Source of the DNA: Clostridium sp. UBA5530
GTDB lineage: Bacteria; Bacillota; Clostridia; Clostridiales; Clostridiaceae
Direction of reading: 5' to 3'
NCBI GenBank assembly: GCA_002423705.1
Contig: DINW01000044.1
Coordinates: 50,015 to 89,881 of the forward strand
DNA length: 39,867 bases
In this document: piece by piece, positions 25,040-33,779 of the stretch
How the letters are laid out: each line of letters starts with the position of its first letter
Position numbering within the stretch: position 1 is the stretch's first letter
Made by a program: the position numbers and the translations under genes
Notes under the pieces: generated by a model
What the model saw: the letters and a program-made list of their open reading frames with translations, nothing else
Database searches by the model: none
Told to the model about the DNA's origin: nothing

Positions 25040-26131
25040 ATGAAAAGAAAAAGACTTATTGCAGCTATAGCAGCTTTCTCTGTAACAGCAGCATTGTTTG
25101 CTGGTTGTGGAAGCGATAGCGGTTCATCAAGTGCAGGAGATAGCAAACCAAAGTTAAAAGTTGGTTTAGTTACTGACCAAGGAGGAGTTCATGACGGATC
25201 CTTTAATGAGGCTGCTAATAGAGGAATAGCAGAAGCAGTTAAGGAATTAGGCATAGAACAAATAACATCAGTAGAATCTAAGCAGCAAGATGCTTATCTA
25301 CCAAATCTACAAACCATGTCAGGAGCAGCAGACTTAACTGTTGGTGCTGGTTTCATGATGGCAGAGTCAATGAAAAATGTAGCTACACAAAAAAATGACA
25401 AGAAGTTCCTAATGATCGATGCAGAAGTAAAATCAGATAACTTAATGTCAGTATTATTTAAAGAAAATGAAGGATCTTTCTTAGCTGGAGTTATAGCTGG
25501 TCAACTTACAAAGACTAATAAAGTAGGCTTTGTAGGAGGAATTGACGGGGATGTTATCCAAAGATTCGAAGCTGGATTTGTTGCAGGAGTTATGGCTGTT
25601 AATCCAGAAGCAGGAAAGCTTTTAATGCCTAAAGATGAAAAGACTACAGGATCAATGGTTAAATACGTAGCATCCTTTGATGATGCTGGAAAAGGCTATG
25701 AAGCTGCTAAAATGTTAATAAATGATGGTGCTGACATAGTTTATCATGCAGCTGGTGGAGCAGGACTTGGAGTATTTAAGGCTGCTAAGGAGCTTAATAA
25801 ATATGCTATAGGAGTTGACTCCGACCAAGCTAAAACTGAAGGCGGAAAGCAATATGCAGATATCATATTATTCTCCATGGAAAAGAAAGTTGATGTAGCA
25901 GTTAAAAAGGCTATAAAGGATTTACAAGATGGAAACTTTAAGGGTGGAAAAACAGAAGTTTTAGGACTTAAGGATGGAGCAGTTGGAATATCTCCAACAC
26001 GTCTTGCAGTAGTAACTGCAGATGTTATGAAACTTTCAGAGAAAGCAGAACAACAAATAAAAGATGGAACAATAAAGGTTCCAGGAACTCGTGCAGAGTT
26101 AGTAGGTTATAAAGCTCCAGCATTAAAGTAA
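25040..26131 (+). CDS. BMP family nucleoside-binding lipoprotein
   Basis: Substrate-binding lipoprotein of an ABC importer, 363 residues. The N-terminus is a lipoprotein signal peptide: basic MKRKR, a hydrophobic stretch, then the lipobox LFAGC with lipidated Cys23. A short Ser/Gly linker follows. The mature domain is of the BMP (basic membrane protein) family, with KVGLVTDQGGVHDGSFNEAA, ENEGSFLAGVIAGQL and VGFVGGIDGDVIQRFEAGF (quoted in short pieces). BMP proteins bind nucleosides. RBS AGGAGG precedes the ATG. It is followed by a hairpin and the ATPase and permease genes, so the importer is complete. Confidence 0.93.
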   Translation: MKRKRLIAAIAAFSVTAALFAGCGSDSGSSSAGDSKPKLKVGLVTDQGGVHDGSFNEAANRGIAEAVKELGIEQITSVESKQQDAYLPNLQTMSGAADLTVGAGFMMAESMKNVATQKNDKKFLMIDAEVKSDNLMSVLFKENEGSFLAGVIAGQLTKTNKVGFVGGIDGDVIQRFEAGFVAGVMAVNPEAGKLLMPKDEKTTGSMVKYVASFDDAGKGYEAAKMLINDGADIVYHAAGGAGLGVFKAAKELNKYAIGVDSDQAKTEGGKQYADIILFSMEKKVDVAVKKAIKDLQDGNFKGGKTEVLGLKDGAVGISPTRLAVVTADVMKLSEKAEQQIKDGTIKVPGTRAELVGYKAPALK

Positions 26132-26139
26132 AAGCATTG

Positions 26140-26174
26140 AAAATAGGCTAGATGGTTGCATCTAGCCTTATTTT
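26140..26174 (+). terminator. hairpin attenuator between the binding protein and ATPase genes
   Basis: GGCTAGATG (26146-26154) / CATCTAGCC (26159-26167) with flanking AAAATA and TTATTTT. It is likely a partial terminator that gives excess binding protein over ATPase and permeases. Confidence 0.7.
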
Positions 26175-26195
26175 AAACTATGGGAGGAGAAATCA

Positions 26196-27737
26196 ATGGA
26201 AAAAGTTGTTGAGATGAAAGGCATAACTAAGATTTTCCCAGGAGTTGTTGCTAATGACAATGTAGACTTTGATTTAGAAAAAGGGGAAATTCATGTGCTT
26301 CTTGGTGAAAATGGAGCAGGTAAAACCACCCTTATGAATGTATTATATGGTCTTTATCAGCAAGAAAGTGGAGATATTTTTATAAATGGCCAAAAAGCAA
26401 GTATGAAAAGCCCTAAAGAAGCTATTAGTTTAGGCATAGGAATGGTACACCAGCATTTTATGCTTATTCATAATTTTACAGTGGCACAAAATATGATTTT
26501 AGGAAATGAGCCTAAAAGTGGAATTAAAATAGATATGAAAAGGGCTATAAAAGATACGGAAGAATTATCTAAAAAATATGGTTTTAATATAGACCCAAAA
26601 GCTATAATAGAAGATATGACAGTAGGACAACAACAAAAGGTAGAAATATTAAAGGCATTATATAGAGGAGCAGAAATATTAATATTAGATGAACCTACAG
26701 CAGTTTTAACTCCTCAAGAAATAATAGAGCTAGGAGTAATATTAAGAAACCTAGTAAAGGAAGGAAAATCCATAATCCTTATCACTCATAAGCTTAAAGA
26801 GGTTATGAGCATGAGTGATAGGGTAACCATTGTAAGACGTGGAAAAGTAATAGACACAATAAGAACTAAAGAAACTAATATAGATCAATTGGCAGAGATG
26901 ATGGTAGGTAGAAAGGTAAACCTAGTGGTGGATAAGGCAGACAACACCATAGGGGAAACTGTGCTTAAGATAGAAAATCTTCATGTTTTAGACAATCGTA
27001 ATCTTCCAGCTGTTAAAGGAATAAACCTTGAAGTTAAAAGAGGAGAAATTTTAGCAATAGCTGGAGTTGATGGCAATGGTCAGACAGAGCTAATAGAAGG
27101 TATAGCTGGTCTTAGAAAGCCTAAGGAAGGTTCCATAATATTGAATGGTCAAGAGATAGCAGGAAGGACTCCAAGAGAAGCTATAGAAGCTGGACTAGGT
27201 CATATAGCAGAGGACCGTCATAAAAGAGGACTTATACTAGGATTTTCGCTACTAGAAAATTCTATATTAGGAATTCATTATAAGAGCCCATTTTCTAAGG
27301 GCATGATGATGGATTACGGTGCTATTAGGCAACATGTTAACACTCTTATAAAGGATTATGATGTAAGAACGCCTAATGAAGATGTTAATGCAGTGGCTTT
27401 GTCAGGAGGTAACCAACAAAAAATGGTTATAGCTAGGGAAATTGAAAAAAATCCTGAACTTTTAATAGCAGCACAACCAACTAGAGGCCTAGATGTTGGT
27501 GCTATAGAGTATATTCATAAAAGACTTGTAGATGAAAGAAATAATGGAAGAGCAGTACTTCTTGTATCCCTAGAGCTTGATGAGGTATTAGCCTTAGCTG
27601 ATAGAATAGCAGTAATATATGATGGAGAAATTGTTGATATTTTGTCAAGAAAAGAAGCTACGGAGCAGAAGCTTGGTATACTTATGGCTGGAGGAACCTT
27701 AAAAAAGGAAAACCAAGGAGGTAAAGAAAATGCTTAA
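26196..27737 (+). CDS. nucleoside ABC importer, double ATPase (NupO-like)
   Basis: A 513-residue protein with two fused ABC ATPase domains, as in the ribose/nucleoside (RbsA/NupO) group. The first domain has an intact Walker A (GENGAGKTT, Lys43), signature TVGQQQKVEIL and Walker B ILILDEPTAVL. The second has the family's degenerate Walker A, GVDGNGQTELIEG, and the signature LSGGNQQKMVIAREI. The substrate is inferred from the neighbouring BMP lipoprotein. RBS GGGAGGAG precedes the ATG. Its end overlaps the first permease by 8 bp. Confidence 0.93.
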   Translation: MEKVVEMKGITKIFPGVVANDNVDFDLEKGEIHVLLGENGAGKTTLMNVLYGLYQQESGDIFINGQKASMKSPKEAISLGIGMVHQHFMLIHNFTVAQNMILGNEPKSGIKIDMKRAIKDTEELSKKYGFNIDPKAIIEDMTVGQQQKVEILKALYRGAEILILDEPTAVLTPQEIIELGVILRNLVKEGKSIILITHKLKEVMSMSDRVTIVRRGKVIDTIRTKETNIDQLAEMMVGRKVNLVVDKADNTIGETVLKIENLHVLDNRNLPAVKGINLEVKRGEILAIAGVDGNGQTELIEGIAGLRKPKEGSIILNGQEIAGRTPREAIEAGLGHIAEDRHKRGLILGFSLLENSILGIHYKSPFSKGMMMDYGAIRQHVNTLIKDYDVRTPNEDVNAVALSGGNQQKMVIAREIEKNPELLIAAQPTRGLDVGAIEYIHKRLVDERNNGRAVLLVSLELDEVLALADRIAVIYDGEIVDILSRKEATEQKLGILMAGGTLKKENQGGKENA

Positions 27738-28812
27738 AGTGAAAGATAAAAAATCCTCAGAGGTACTTGGAAAATTCATGATATCTTTGGTTTCCATATT
27801 GCTTGGATTGTTTATATCCATATTTTTTGTTATGTGGGGTAAAAACATAGGATTCTTTGCAGCTGCAGAGGTTTTATTTACCTCCATATGGAAGGGTAGT
27901 TTTGGCAGTAAGGCTCAGTTCGCAGAAGCTTTAGTATTTACTACACCACTTATATTCACAGGTCTTGCCCATGCCATAGCCTTTAAAACAGGGCTATTCA
28001 ACATAGGTGTTGAGGGCCAATTTATAATAGGTATGCTAGTGGCCACTTTAATAGGCCTTATACCAGGAATACCAAAACCTATCCATATCTTAATCATAGC
28101 TTTAGGTGGTATGATTGGAGGAGGTCTTTGGGCAGCAATACCAGGATATTTAAAGGCAAAGCTTGGGACCAATGAAGTTGTAAACACCATAATGATGAAC
28201 TTCATAGCCATGTATCTATCAAACTACTTTACTATGGGTATGTTCCATAAGGAAGGTACTGCTAGTACGGATACAATCCAATCCAGTGCACAACTTACAA
28301 GATTTTTAGGACCTGAATATAGATTGAATACAGCTATTTTTGTAGCTTTAATCTTTGTGGTTATTGTGTACATTCTTCTTTGGAAAACTAATGTAGGATA
28401 TGAACTAAGAGCGGTAGGAACTAATCCTAGCGCAGCAGAATACGGTGGAATAAGCATAAAGAAGAATATAATTTTAGCTATGACAATATCAGGAGCCATA
28501 GCAGGTCTTGGAGGAGCCCTTCACGTGGCAGGAGTACAACACCTATCTATGCAACTATTTGGATTTACTAATCTAGGAATGGATGGTATAGCTGTAGCCT
28601 TAGTTGCAGGTAGCAATCCTTTTGGTGTTATATTGTCAGCATTATTATTTGGATCTTTAAATCTAAGTTCAGGTACCATGATGCTAAATGGAATTCCTAA
28701 GCAGATATCCTATATCATTCAAGGTATGGTTATCTTATTTATAGCAGGACAATATATATTTAAATTAGTAGGAGATAAAAGAAAGAAAAAGGGGGCAGTT
28801 ATAAATGGATAG
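27730..28812 (+). CDS. nucleoside ABC importer permease (NupP-like)
   Basis: A 360-residue polytopic membrane protein of the BPD_transp_2 group with about eight to ten hydrophobic segments. The family segment GLFNIGVEGQFIIG near residue 95 and AVGTNPSAAEYGGISIKKN near 230 are characteristic of nucleoside/sugar permeases. It begins with a basic N-terminal tail before the first membrane segment. It overlaps the ATPase gene by 8 bp and the second permease by 8 bp, so translation is coupled. RBS AAGGAGG lies inside the end of the ATPase gene. Confidence 0.92.
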   Translation: MLKVKDKKSSEVLGKFMISLVSILLGLFISIFFVMWGKNIGFFAAAEVLFTSIWKGSFGSKAQFAEALVFTTPLIFTGLAHAIAFKTGLFNIGVEGQFIIGMLVATLIGLIPGIPKPIHILIIALGGMIGGGLWAAIPGYLKAKLGTNEVVNTIMMNFIAMYLSNYFTMGMFHKEGTASTDTIQSSAQLTRFLGPEYRLNTAIFVALIFVVIVYILLWKTNVGYELRAVGTNPSAAEYGGISIKKNIILAMTISGAIAGLGGALHVAGVQHLSMQLFGFTNLGMDGIAVALVAGSNPFGVILSALLFGSLNLSSGTMMLNGIPKQISYIIQGMVILFIAGQYIFKLVGDKRKKKGAVING

Positions 28813-29740
28813 CTCATTATATATAACAATAATAGGAATTATTGCCGCTACCCTTAGATATTCGACTCCTCTTATATTCGGGGCATTAGGTGGAATTTTC
28901 TCAGAAAAATCAGGAGTTGTAAATATAGCATTAGAAGGTATTATGGTAGCAGGGGCCTTCTTTGCAGTATTAGGTTCCTATTTGACTGGAAACCCATGGA
29001 TGGGGATATTATTTGCAGCAGTGGGTGGTATGATTTTTGCAGCAATTCATGGGTATCTAAGTATCCACCTTCAAGCAGAACAGGTTGTATCAGGTACTGG
29101 AATAAATGTTTTTGCTCCAGCTATTATCGGATATATTTTGTTTAAGGTTTTTGGAAATCCAACTCAATCTCCAGCAGTAGAAACATTGCCATATCCAAGG
29201 GAGTTGTTTTCTCAAATACCAGTTATAGGGTCTATAATCGGAGACCTAAATTGGTTTGTATGGATAGCAATTGCATTGGTAATAATAGCTACATTTATCT
29301 TTAATAAAACTTCCTTTGGATTAAGAATAAAGGCAGTAGGTGAGCACCCAAAGGCAGCAGATACCTTAGGAATCAATGTATATAAAATTCGTTATATTTC
29401 AGTATTGATTTCAGGAGCCTTAGCTGGTATTGGTGGAGCATCTTTATCTATAGGAGTGTTAGAATACTTTAGAGAGGGTATGATTAGTGGAAGAGGATTT
29501 ATAGCTTTGGCAGCTATGATCTTTGGAAATTGGAAGCCTAAAAATGCCTTACTAGCATGTTTATTATTTGGATTTGCAGAAAGTCTTCAACTTGCAGCTC
29601 AAAGCTTTGGATGGAGCATACCACAAGAGTTCTATGCAGCATTCCCATATATCTTAACAATGCTAGTTTTAGCGGGATTTGTTGGAAAGACTCAGGCTCC
29701 AGAAGCTGATGGGATTCCTTATAGAAAAGGAGAAAGATAG
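28805..29740 (+). CDS. nucleoside ABC importer permease (NupQ-like)
   Basis: A 311-residue polytopic membrane protein, the second permease of the importer. Diagnostic stretches are GGIFSEKSGVVNIALEGIM near the N-terminus, AVGEHPKAADTLGINVYKIRY near residue 180 and SGALAGIGGASLSIG (each quoted only in part). It starts within the end of the preceding gene, with AAAGGGGG as its ribosome binding site. A strong terminator lies about 70 bp after its stop and ends the operon. Confidence 0.92.
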   Translation: MDSSLYITIIGIIAATLRYSTPLIFGALGGIFSEKSGVVNIALEGIMVAGAFFAVLGSYLTGNPWMGILFAAVGGMIFAAIHGYLSIHLQAEQVVSGTGINVFAPAIIGYILFKVFGNPTQSPAVETLPYPRELFSQIPVIGSIIGDLNWFVWIAIALVIIATFIFNKTSFGLRIKAVGEHPKAADTLGINVYKIRYISVLISGALAGIGGASLSIGVLEYFREGMISGRGFIALAAMIFGNWKPKNALLACLLFGFAESLQLAAQSFGWSIPQEFYAAFPYILTMLVLAGFVGKTQAPEADGIPYRKGER

Positions 29741-29806
29741 AATTTAATTTGTTATGTAAGCCAAGGAATGGATAGTAATCCCTGCTTTGGTTTATGTAAA
29801 ATGGAT

Positions 29807-29855
29807 AAAGTCCTCTAGTTTTTAGATAAAGGAAAAGCTAGAGGACTTTTCTTTC
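29807..29855 (+). terminator. terminator of the BMP importer operon
   Basis: AAAGTCCTCTAG (29807-29818) pairs with CTAGAGGACTTT (29838-29849), followed by TCTTTC. A weaker hairpin CCAAGGAATGG...CCTGCTTTGG lies at about 29761-29790. Confidence 0.88.
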
Positions 29856-29974
29856 ACAATCTTTTGTGGTCATAAGTAGTTATAATTGATATAATATAGA
29901 TATTAAAATTTTACGGAAAAAGCTTTTATTACAATATGTAATATTGAAATAATATATTTCAGAGGGTGAGACTT

Positions 29975-31345
29975 ATGATTAAAATGGATTTCAACTTGAA
30001 CTTAACTCAGGAACAAAAGCTCATAATGACTCAGCAGATGCAACTATCAGTTAAGTTGCTTCAGATGTCAGGTATAGAGCTGCAAGAATATATAGATAAA
30101 GAATTACAAGAAAATCCTGTGTTAGAAGCAAAGTATGATGAAGAGTCAAATAAAGATGAAAAAGATAAAATAGACTACAGAGAGTTAATAAAATTTCTTG
30201 AGTTTGATAGCTATGGCTCTCAAAGCTATGATACCTATGATAATGAGGAAATATCACCCTTTCAATTTATAGGAAATAAGAAAAGCCTTAGAGAACACTT
30301 AGAAGATCAAATACTTGAGTTAAATGAAGATGAATATATCAAGATTTTGTGCAAATATATAATAGATAATTTAGATGAAAAAGGATATTTAGGCATATCT
30401 ATTGATGATATGGCAAGAGAACTGAAGGTTTCTGAGGACGATATAGAAAGAGCAGTATATCTAGTGCAAGCTCTTGAGCCTTATGGTATAGGAGCAAGAA
30501 ATTTAAAGGAATGTTTAAAAATCCAGCTTAAAGCCAAGGGGATTTATGATGAAAATCTATTAAAAATTATAGATGACCATTTAGAAAATATAGCAGATAA
30601 CAAATATGCACTTATAGCTAAGGAGCTTAAAATAACTCCTAAGGAAGCCCAGGACTATGGAGATATAATAAAAACTTTAGAGCCTAAGCCTACTAGAGGT
30701 TTTTACACTGGAGAGGAAACTAGATACATAGTCCCCGATGCTTATATTAAAGATATAGATGGAAAATATCATATAATAATGAATGATAGCTTAAGTCCTA
30801 AACTTTCTATAAATAATATATATAAAGAAATATTAAAAGAAAGTAAGGATAAGGAGGCCATGGACTATGTAAAAGATAAGATAGATAGTGCCATGTTCCT
30901 TGTAAAAAGCGTAGAAAATAGAAAGAGTACCATATACAGAGTTTTGGGAAAAATCGTAGAGAAGCAAGAAGAATTCTTAGACTATGGAGAAGAGTTTCTA
31001 AAACCTATGACTTTAAAGGAAATAGCCGAGGAGCTGTCCCTTCATGAATCTACAATAAGTAGAGCTATAAGAGATAAATATGTGTATACTGCTAAAGGAA
31101 CTATAAAGATTAAGAATTTCTTTACTCAGGGAATAACATCAAGAACCCATGAGGATGTATCAACTTTAAACATAAAAAATACGATAAAGAAAATGATAGA
31201 TGAAGAAGAAAAGAAGAAGCCCCTATCGGATCAATATATATGCGACAAGCTCAATGAAATGGATATGAATATTTCAAGACGAACTGTAGCAAAATATAGA
31301 GAAGAACTTGGAATAAAGTCATCTAGCAAGCGAAAAAGGATTTAA
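29975..31345 (+). CDS. rpoN: RNA polymerase sigma-54 factor
   Basis: Alternative sigma factor that needs an AAA+ enhancer-binding protein to open promoters. Region I at the N-terminus is Gln/Leu-rich (MTQQMQLSVKLLQMSGIELQ). An acidic region II follows, then the core-binding domain. The helix-turn-helix is MTLKEIAEELSLHESTISRA and the C-terminal RpoN box reads SRRTVAKYREEL. ATG 29975 is preferred over GTG 29966, which overlaps the AGAGGG SD. Length is 456 residues. It sits directly upstream of the cggR-gap-pgk cluster. No -24/-12 type promoter was noticed in this window, so its targets are elsewhere. Confidence 0.95.
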   Translation: MIKMDFNLNLTQEQKLIMTQQMQLSVKLLQMSGIELQEYIDKELQENPVLEAKYDEESNKDEKDKIDYRELIKFLEFDSYGSQSYDTYDNEEISPFQFIGNKKSLREHLEDQILELNEDEYIKILCKYIIDNLDEKGYLGISIDDMARELKVSEDDIERAVYLVQALEPYGIGARNLKECLKIQLKAKGIYDENLLKIIDDHLENIADNKYALIAKELKITPKEAQDYGDIIKTLEPKPTRGFYTGEETRYIVPDAYIKDIDGKYHIIMNDSLSPKLSINNIYKEILKESKDKEAMDYVKDKIDSAMFLVKSVENRKSTIYRVLGKIVEKQEEFLDYGEEFLKPMTLKEIAEELSLHESTISRAIRDKYVYTAKGTIKIKNFFTQGITSRTHEDVSTLNIKNTIKKMIDEEEKKKPLSDQYICDKLNEMDMNISRRTVAKYREELGIKSSSKRKRI

Positions 31346-31397
31346 AGGTTATTGCATCACTAAACAACAAGGTTGGTAGTGCAATAACCTTTGTTTT
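31344..31397 (+). terminator. rpoN terminator
   Basis: AAAGGTTATTGCATCACTA / TAGTGCAATAACCTTT, a long stem with one bulge, then GTTTTG. It overlaps the rpoN stop codon by two bases. Confidence 0.85.
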
Positions 31398-31496
31398 GGA
31401 ATGTTTCATAATTAAATTAACGGATTTTTATTGAAGGTAATGAAAAGGATATCATAAGATTTTAAAAAATTTTTGCAAAAATTTCTTAAAATACTA

Positions 31497-31525
31497 TTTA
31501 AAAATCAGAAGAAGTAGACTATAAT
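31497..31525 (+). promoter_or_regulatory. probable cggR-gap-pgk promoter
   Basis: TATAAT at 31520-31525 with a weak -35, TTTAAA at 31497-31502 (17-base spacer). The CggR-like operator follows nine bases downstream of the -10. Confidence 0.55.
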
Positions 31526-31533
31526 AAAGATGT

Positions 31534-31560
31534 GGGACAAAAACAAATAGCATGGGACAC
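31534..31560 (+). promoter_or_regulatory. CggR-type operator (direct repeats)
   Basis: Two GGGACA direct repeats at 31534 and 31554, exactly 20 bases apart, between the -10 box and cggR. CggR operators in Bacillus have GGGAC half-sites in direct repeat. The position fits autoregulation by blocking RNA polymerase. Confidence 0.7.
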
Positions 31561-31584
31561 AAAACGACCAAAGGAGCGTGTGAC

Positions 31585-32610
31585 GTGAACGAGATTTTAA
31601 AGCTTCAACAAAAGATAGTTCCAGAGCTGATAGAAGTTCTAGAAAAAAGATACAATATACTGAGAACTATTTATTACAATGAGCCTATTGGAAGAAGAAT
31701 CCTTGCTAATGAATTAAACCTAGGAGAAAGAATCGTAAGAACAGAGATAAACTTTTTAAAGTCTCAGAACTTGATAAATATAAGTACTCCAGGTATGACA
31801 GTGACAGAGGAAGGAAAGGAAGTTTTAGAAAAGCTTAAAGAATGTATATATGACATAAAGGGTTTAAGCGATTTAGAAATTTCCATAAGACAACTTTTAG
31901 GGATAAAAAAAGTTATCATAGTTCCCGGCGATTTAGATGAAGATGACTCAGTGTTAAAGGAATTAGGAAAAGCGGCAGCAACCTACATAAAAACCGCTTT
32001 GAATAGCAAAAATGTTATTACTCTAACTGGTGGAAGCACCATAAGAGAAGTGGTGGACAATTTTTCAACCTGTAACTTATTTAAAGACATTTTAGTTTTG
32101 CCAGCAAGGGGTGGAATGGGAAGAAACATTGAAACTCAGGCCAATACCTTAGCAGGAAACCTAGCAAAGAAGCTGGGGGGAACTTATAAAATGCTTCATG
32201 TACCTGACAATTTGAGCCATAAGGCTATAGATACTATATTGCAGGAAGACTATATAGAAGACATGATAGAGAGCATAAAAAATGCCGACATGCTTATATA
32301 TGGAATAGGAGAAGCAGAGACCATGTGCCTAAAGCGAGGAATGAATGAAGAAAAAATTCATGAAATCATGGCAAAGGGTGCAGTAGGAGAAGCCTTTGGA
32401 TGTTACTTTTCTAAGGATGGTGAAGTAGTATATTCAATATCTTCCATAGGAGTAACAAAGGAAGACTCTAAAAACATAAAAGAGCTTATAGCAGTGGCAG
32501 GAGGAAGAAAAAAAGCAAATGCCATAATAGCTGCAGAATTAGATAATAGCTCAGGAGTTCTCATTACCGATGAGGGAGCTGCAAGAAAAATATTAGATAG
32601 TTTCAAATAA
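31585..32610 (+). CDS. cggR: central glycolytic genes regulator
   Basis: SorC-family transcription repressor of lower-glycolysis genes, released by fructose-1,6-bisphosphate in Bacillus. An N-terminal winged helix (RRILANELNLGERIVRTEINFLK) is followed from about residue 80 by the sugar-phosphate-binding domain (TLTGGSTIREVV, LPARGGMGRNIETQAN, GIGEAETM, VGEAFGCYF). Only short parts are quoted. I choose GTG 31585 with AAGGAG eight bases upstream. An in-frame ATG at 31552 has no SD and lies in the operator. Length is 341 residues. It precedes gap and pgk and has GGGACA operator repeats in its leader. Confidence 0.93.
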   Translation: MNEILKLQQKIVPELIEVLEKRYNILRTIYYNEPIGRRILANELNLGERIVRTEINFLKSQNLINISTPGMTVTEEGKEVLEKLKECIYDIKGLSDLEISIRQLLGIKKVIIVPGDLDEDDSVLKELGKAAATYIKTALNSKNVITLTGGSTIREVVDNFSTCNLFKDILVLPARGGMGRNIETQANTLAGNLAKKLGGTYKMLHVPDNLSHKAIDTILQEDYIEDMIESIKNADMLIYGIGEAETMCLKRGMNEEKIHEIMAKGAVGEAFGCYFSKDGEVVYSISSIGVTKEDSKNIKELIAVAGGRKKANAIIAAELDNSSGVLITDEGAARKILDSFK

Positions 32611-32677
32611 TAGGTATAAAAACTGTCGATAACTTAAATATTAAATATATATATAAAATTTTAGGAGGTATTTTTAA

Positions 32678-33682
32678 ATGGTTAAAGTTGCAATTAATGG
32701 ATTTGGTAGAATAGGAAGATTAGCATTAAGACTAATGATCGACAACCCAGAGTTTCAAGTGGTGGCTATAAATGACTTAACAGATGCTAAGACATTAGCA
32801 CATCTATTCAAGTATGATTCATCTCAAGGAAGATTCAATGGTGAAATAGAAGTAAAAGAAGGATCATTCTTAGTTAATGGAAAAGAAATAAAGGTTATAG
32901 CTGAAAAGAATCCAGAGAATTTACCATGGGGACAACTTGGAGTAGATATAGTTCTTGAATGTACAGGATTATTCACTTCTCAAGAAAAGGCTGAAGCTCA
33001 TATAAAAGCAGGAGCTAAGAAGGTTGTAATTTCTGCACCAGCTACTGGATCAGTAAAAACTATAGTATTCAATGTTAATAACAATACATTAGATGGTTCT
33101 GAAACAGTTATTTCAGGAGCTTCCTGTACAACAAACTGTTTAGCACCAATGGCTAAAGTATTAAACGATAGTTTTGGAATAACAAAAGGATTCATGACAA
33201 CAATTCACGCTTACACTAATGACCAAAACACATTAGATGCCCCACACAGAAAGGGAGACTTAAGAAGAGCTAGAGCAGCTGCAGCAAACATAACACCAAA
33301 CTCTACTGGAGCAGCTAAAGCAATAGGCTTAGTTATCCCAGAATTAGCAGGGAAATTAGATGGAGGAGCTCAAAGAGTACCAGTTATAACAGGATCTTTA
33401 ACAGAGTTAGTATGTACTTTAGGAAAGAACACAACTGTTGCTGAAATAAACGGAGCTATGAAAGCAGCAGCTAATGAATCTTTTGGATACACAGAAGATG
33501 AAATAGTTTCTTCCGATGTAATAGGAATGAACTTCGGATCATTATTCGATGGAACTCAAACAAAGGTTATGGAAGTAAACGGAGAGCAATTAGTAAAGGT
33601 TGCTGCATGGTATGACAATGAAATGTCTTATACTTCACAATTAATAAGAACATTAAAATACTTTGCAAACCTTACAAAATAA
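32678..33682 (+). CDS. gap: glyceraldehyde-3-phosphate dehydrogenase
   Basis: Glycolytic enzyme converting glyceraldehyde-3-phosphate to 1,3-bisphosphoglycerate with NAD+. The N-terminal GFGRIGRLALR is the NAD-binding motif. Catalytic Cys150 lies in SGASCTTNCLAP, and WYDNEMSYTSQL is the C-terminal signature. The 334-residue length is standard. RBS AGGAGG lies nine bases before the ATG. Codon choice is strongly restricted, as expected for a highly expressed gene. It follows cggR by 67 bp. Confidence 0.97.
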   Translation: MVKVAINGFGRIGRLALRLMIDNPEFQVVAINDLTDAKTLAHLFKYDSSQGRFNGEIEVKEGSFLVNGKEIKVIAEKNPENLPWGQLGVDIVLECTGLFTSQEKAEAHIKAGAKKVVISAPATGSVKTIVFNVNNNTLDGSETVISGASCTTNCLAPMAKVLNDSFGITKGFMTTIHAYTNDQNTLDAPHRKGDLRRARAAAANITPNSTGAAKAIGLVIPELAGKLDGGAQRVPVITGSLTELVCTLGKNTTVAEINGAMKAAANESFGYTEDEIVSSDVIGMNFGSLFDGTQTKVMEVNGEQLVKVAAWYDNEMSYTSQLIRTLKYFANLTK

Positions 33683-33701
33683 TTAGCCAAAGTATAATTA
33701 G

Positions 33702-33738
33702 GTCTGGTTTTGTAGTGAATATGGCTATGAAGCCAGAC
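33702..33738 (+). promoter_or_regulatory. intercistronic hairpin, gap-pgk spacer
   Basis: GTCTGGTTT (33702-33710) pairs with GAAGCCAGAC, 9 bp with one G-U, followed by TTTTAAAG. It may act as a partial terminator or mRNA stabiliser separating gap from pgk levels. Confidence 0.5.
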
Positions 33739-33779
33739 TTTTAAAGCATTAGGCATATTTTTTTAAAGAGGTGAAGATC

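Noticed and set aside
29975..31345. Sigma-54 (-24/-12) promoters for operons in the window
   Set aside because: I found no TGGCAC-N5-TTGC pair upstream of any gene here; rpoN appears to act on genes elsewhere.
31552..31584. ATG at 31552 as the cggR start
   Set aside because: It has no SD, lies within the GGGACA operator repeats, and GTG 31585 has AAGGAG at the right distance.
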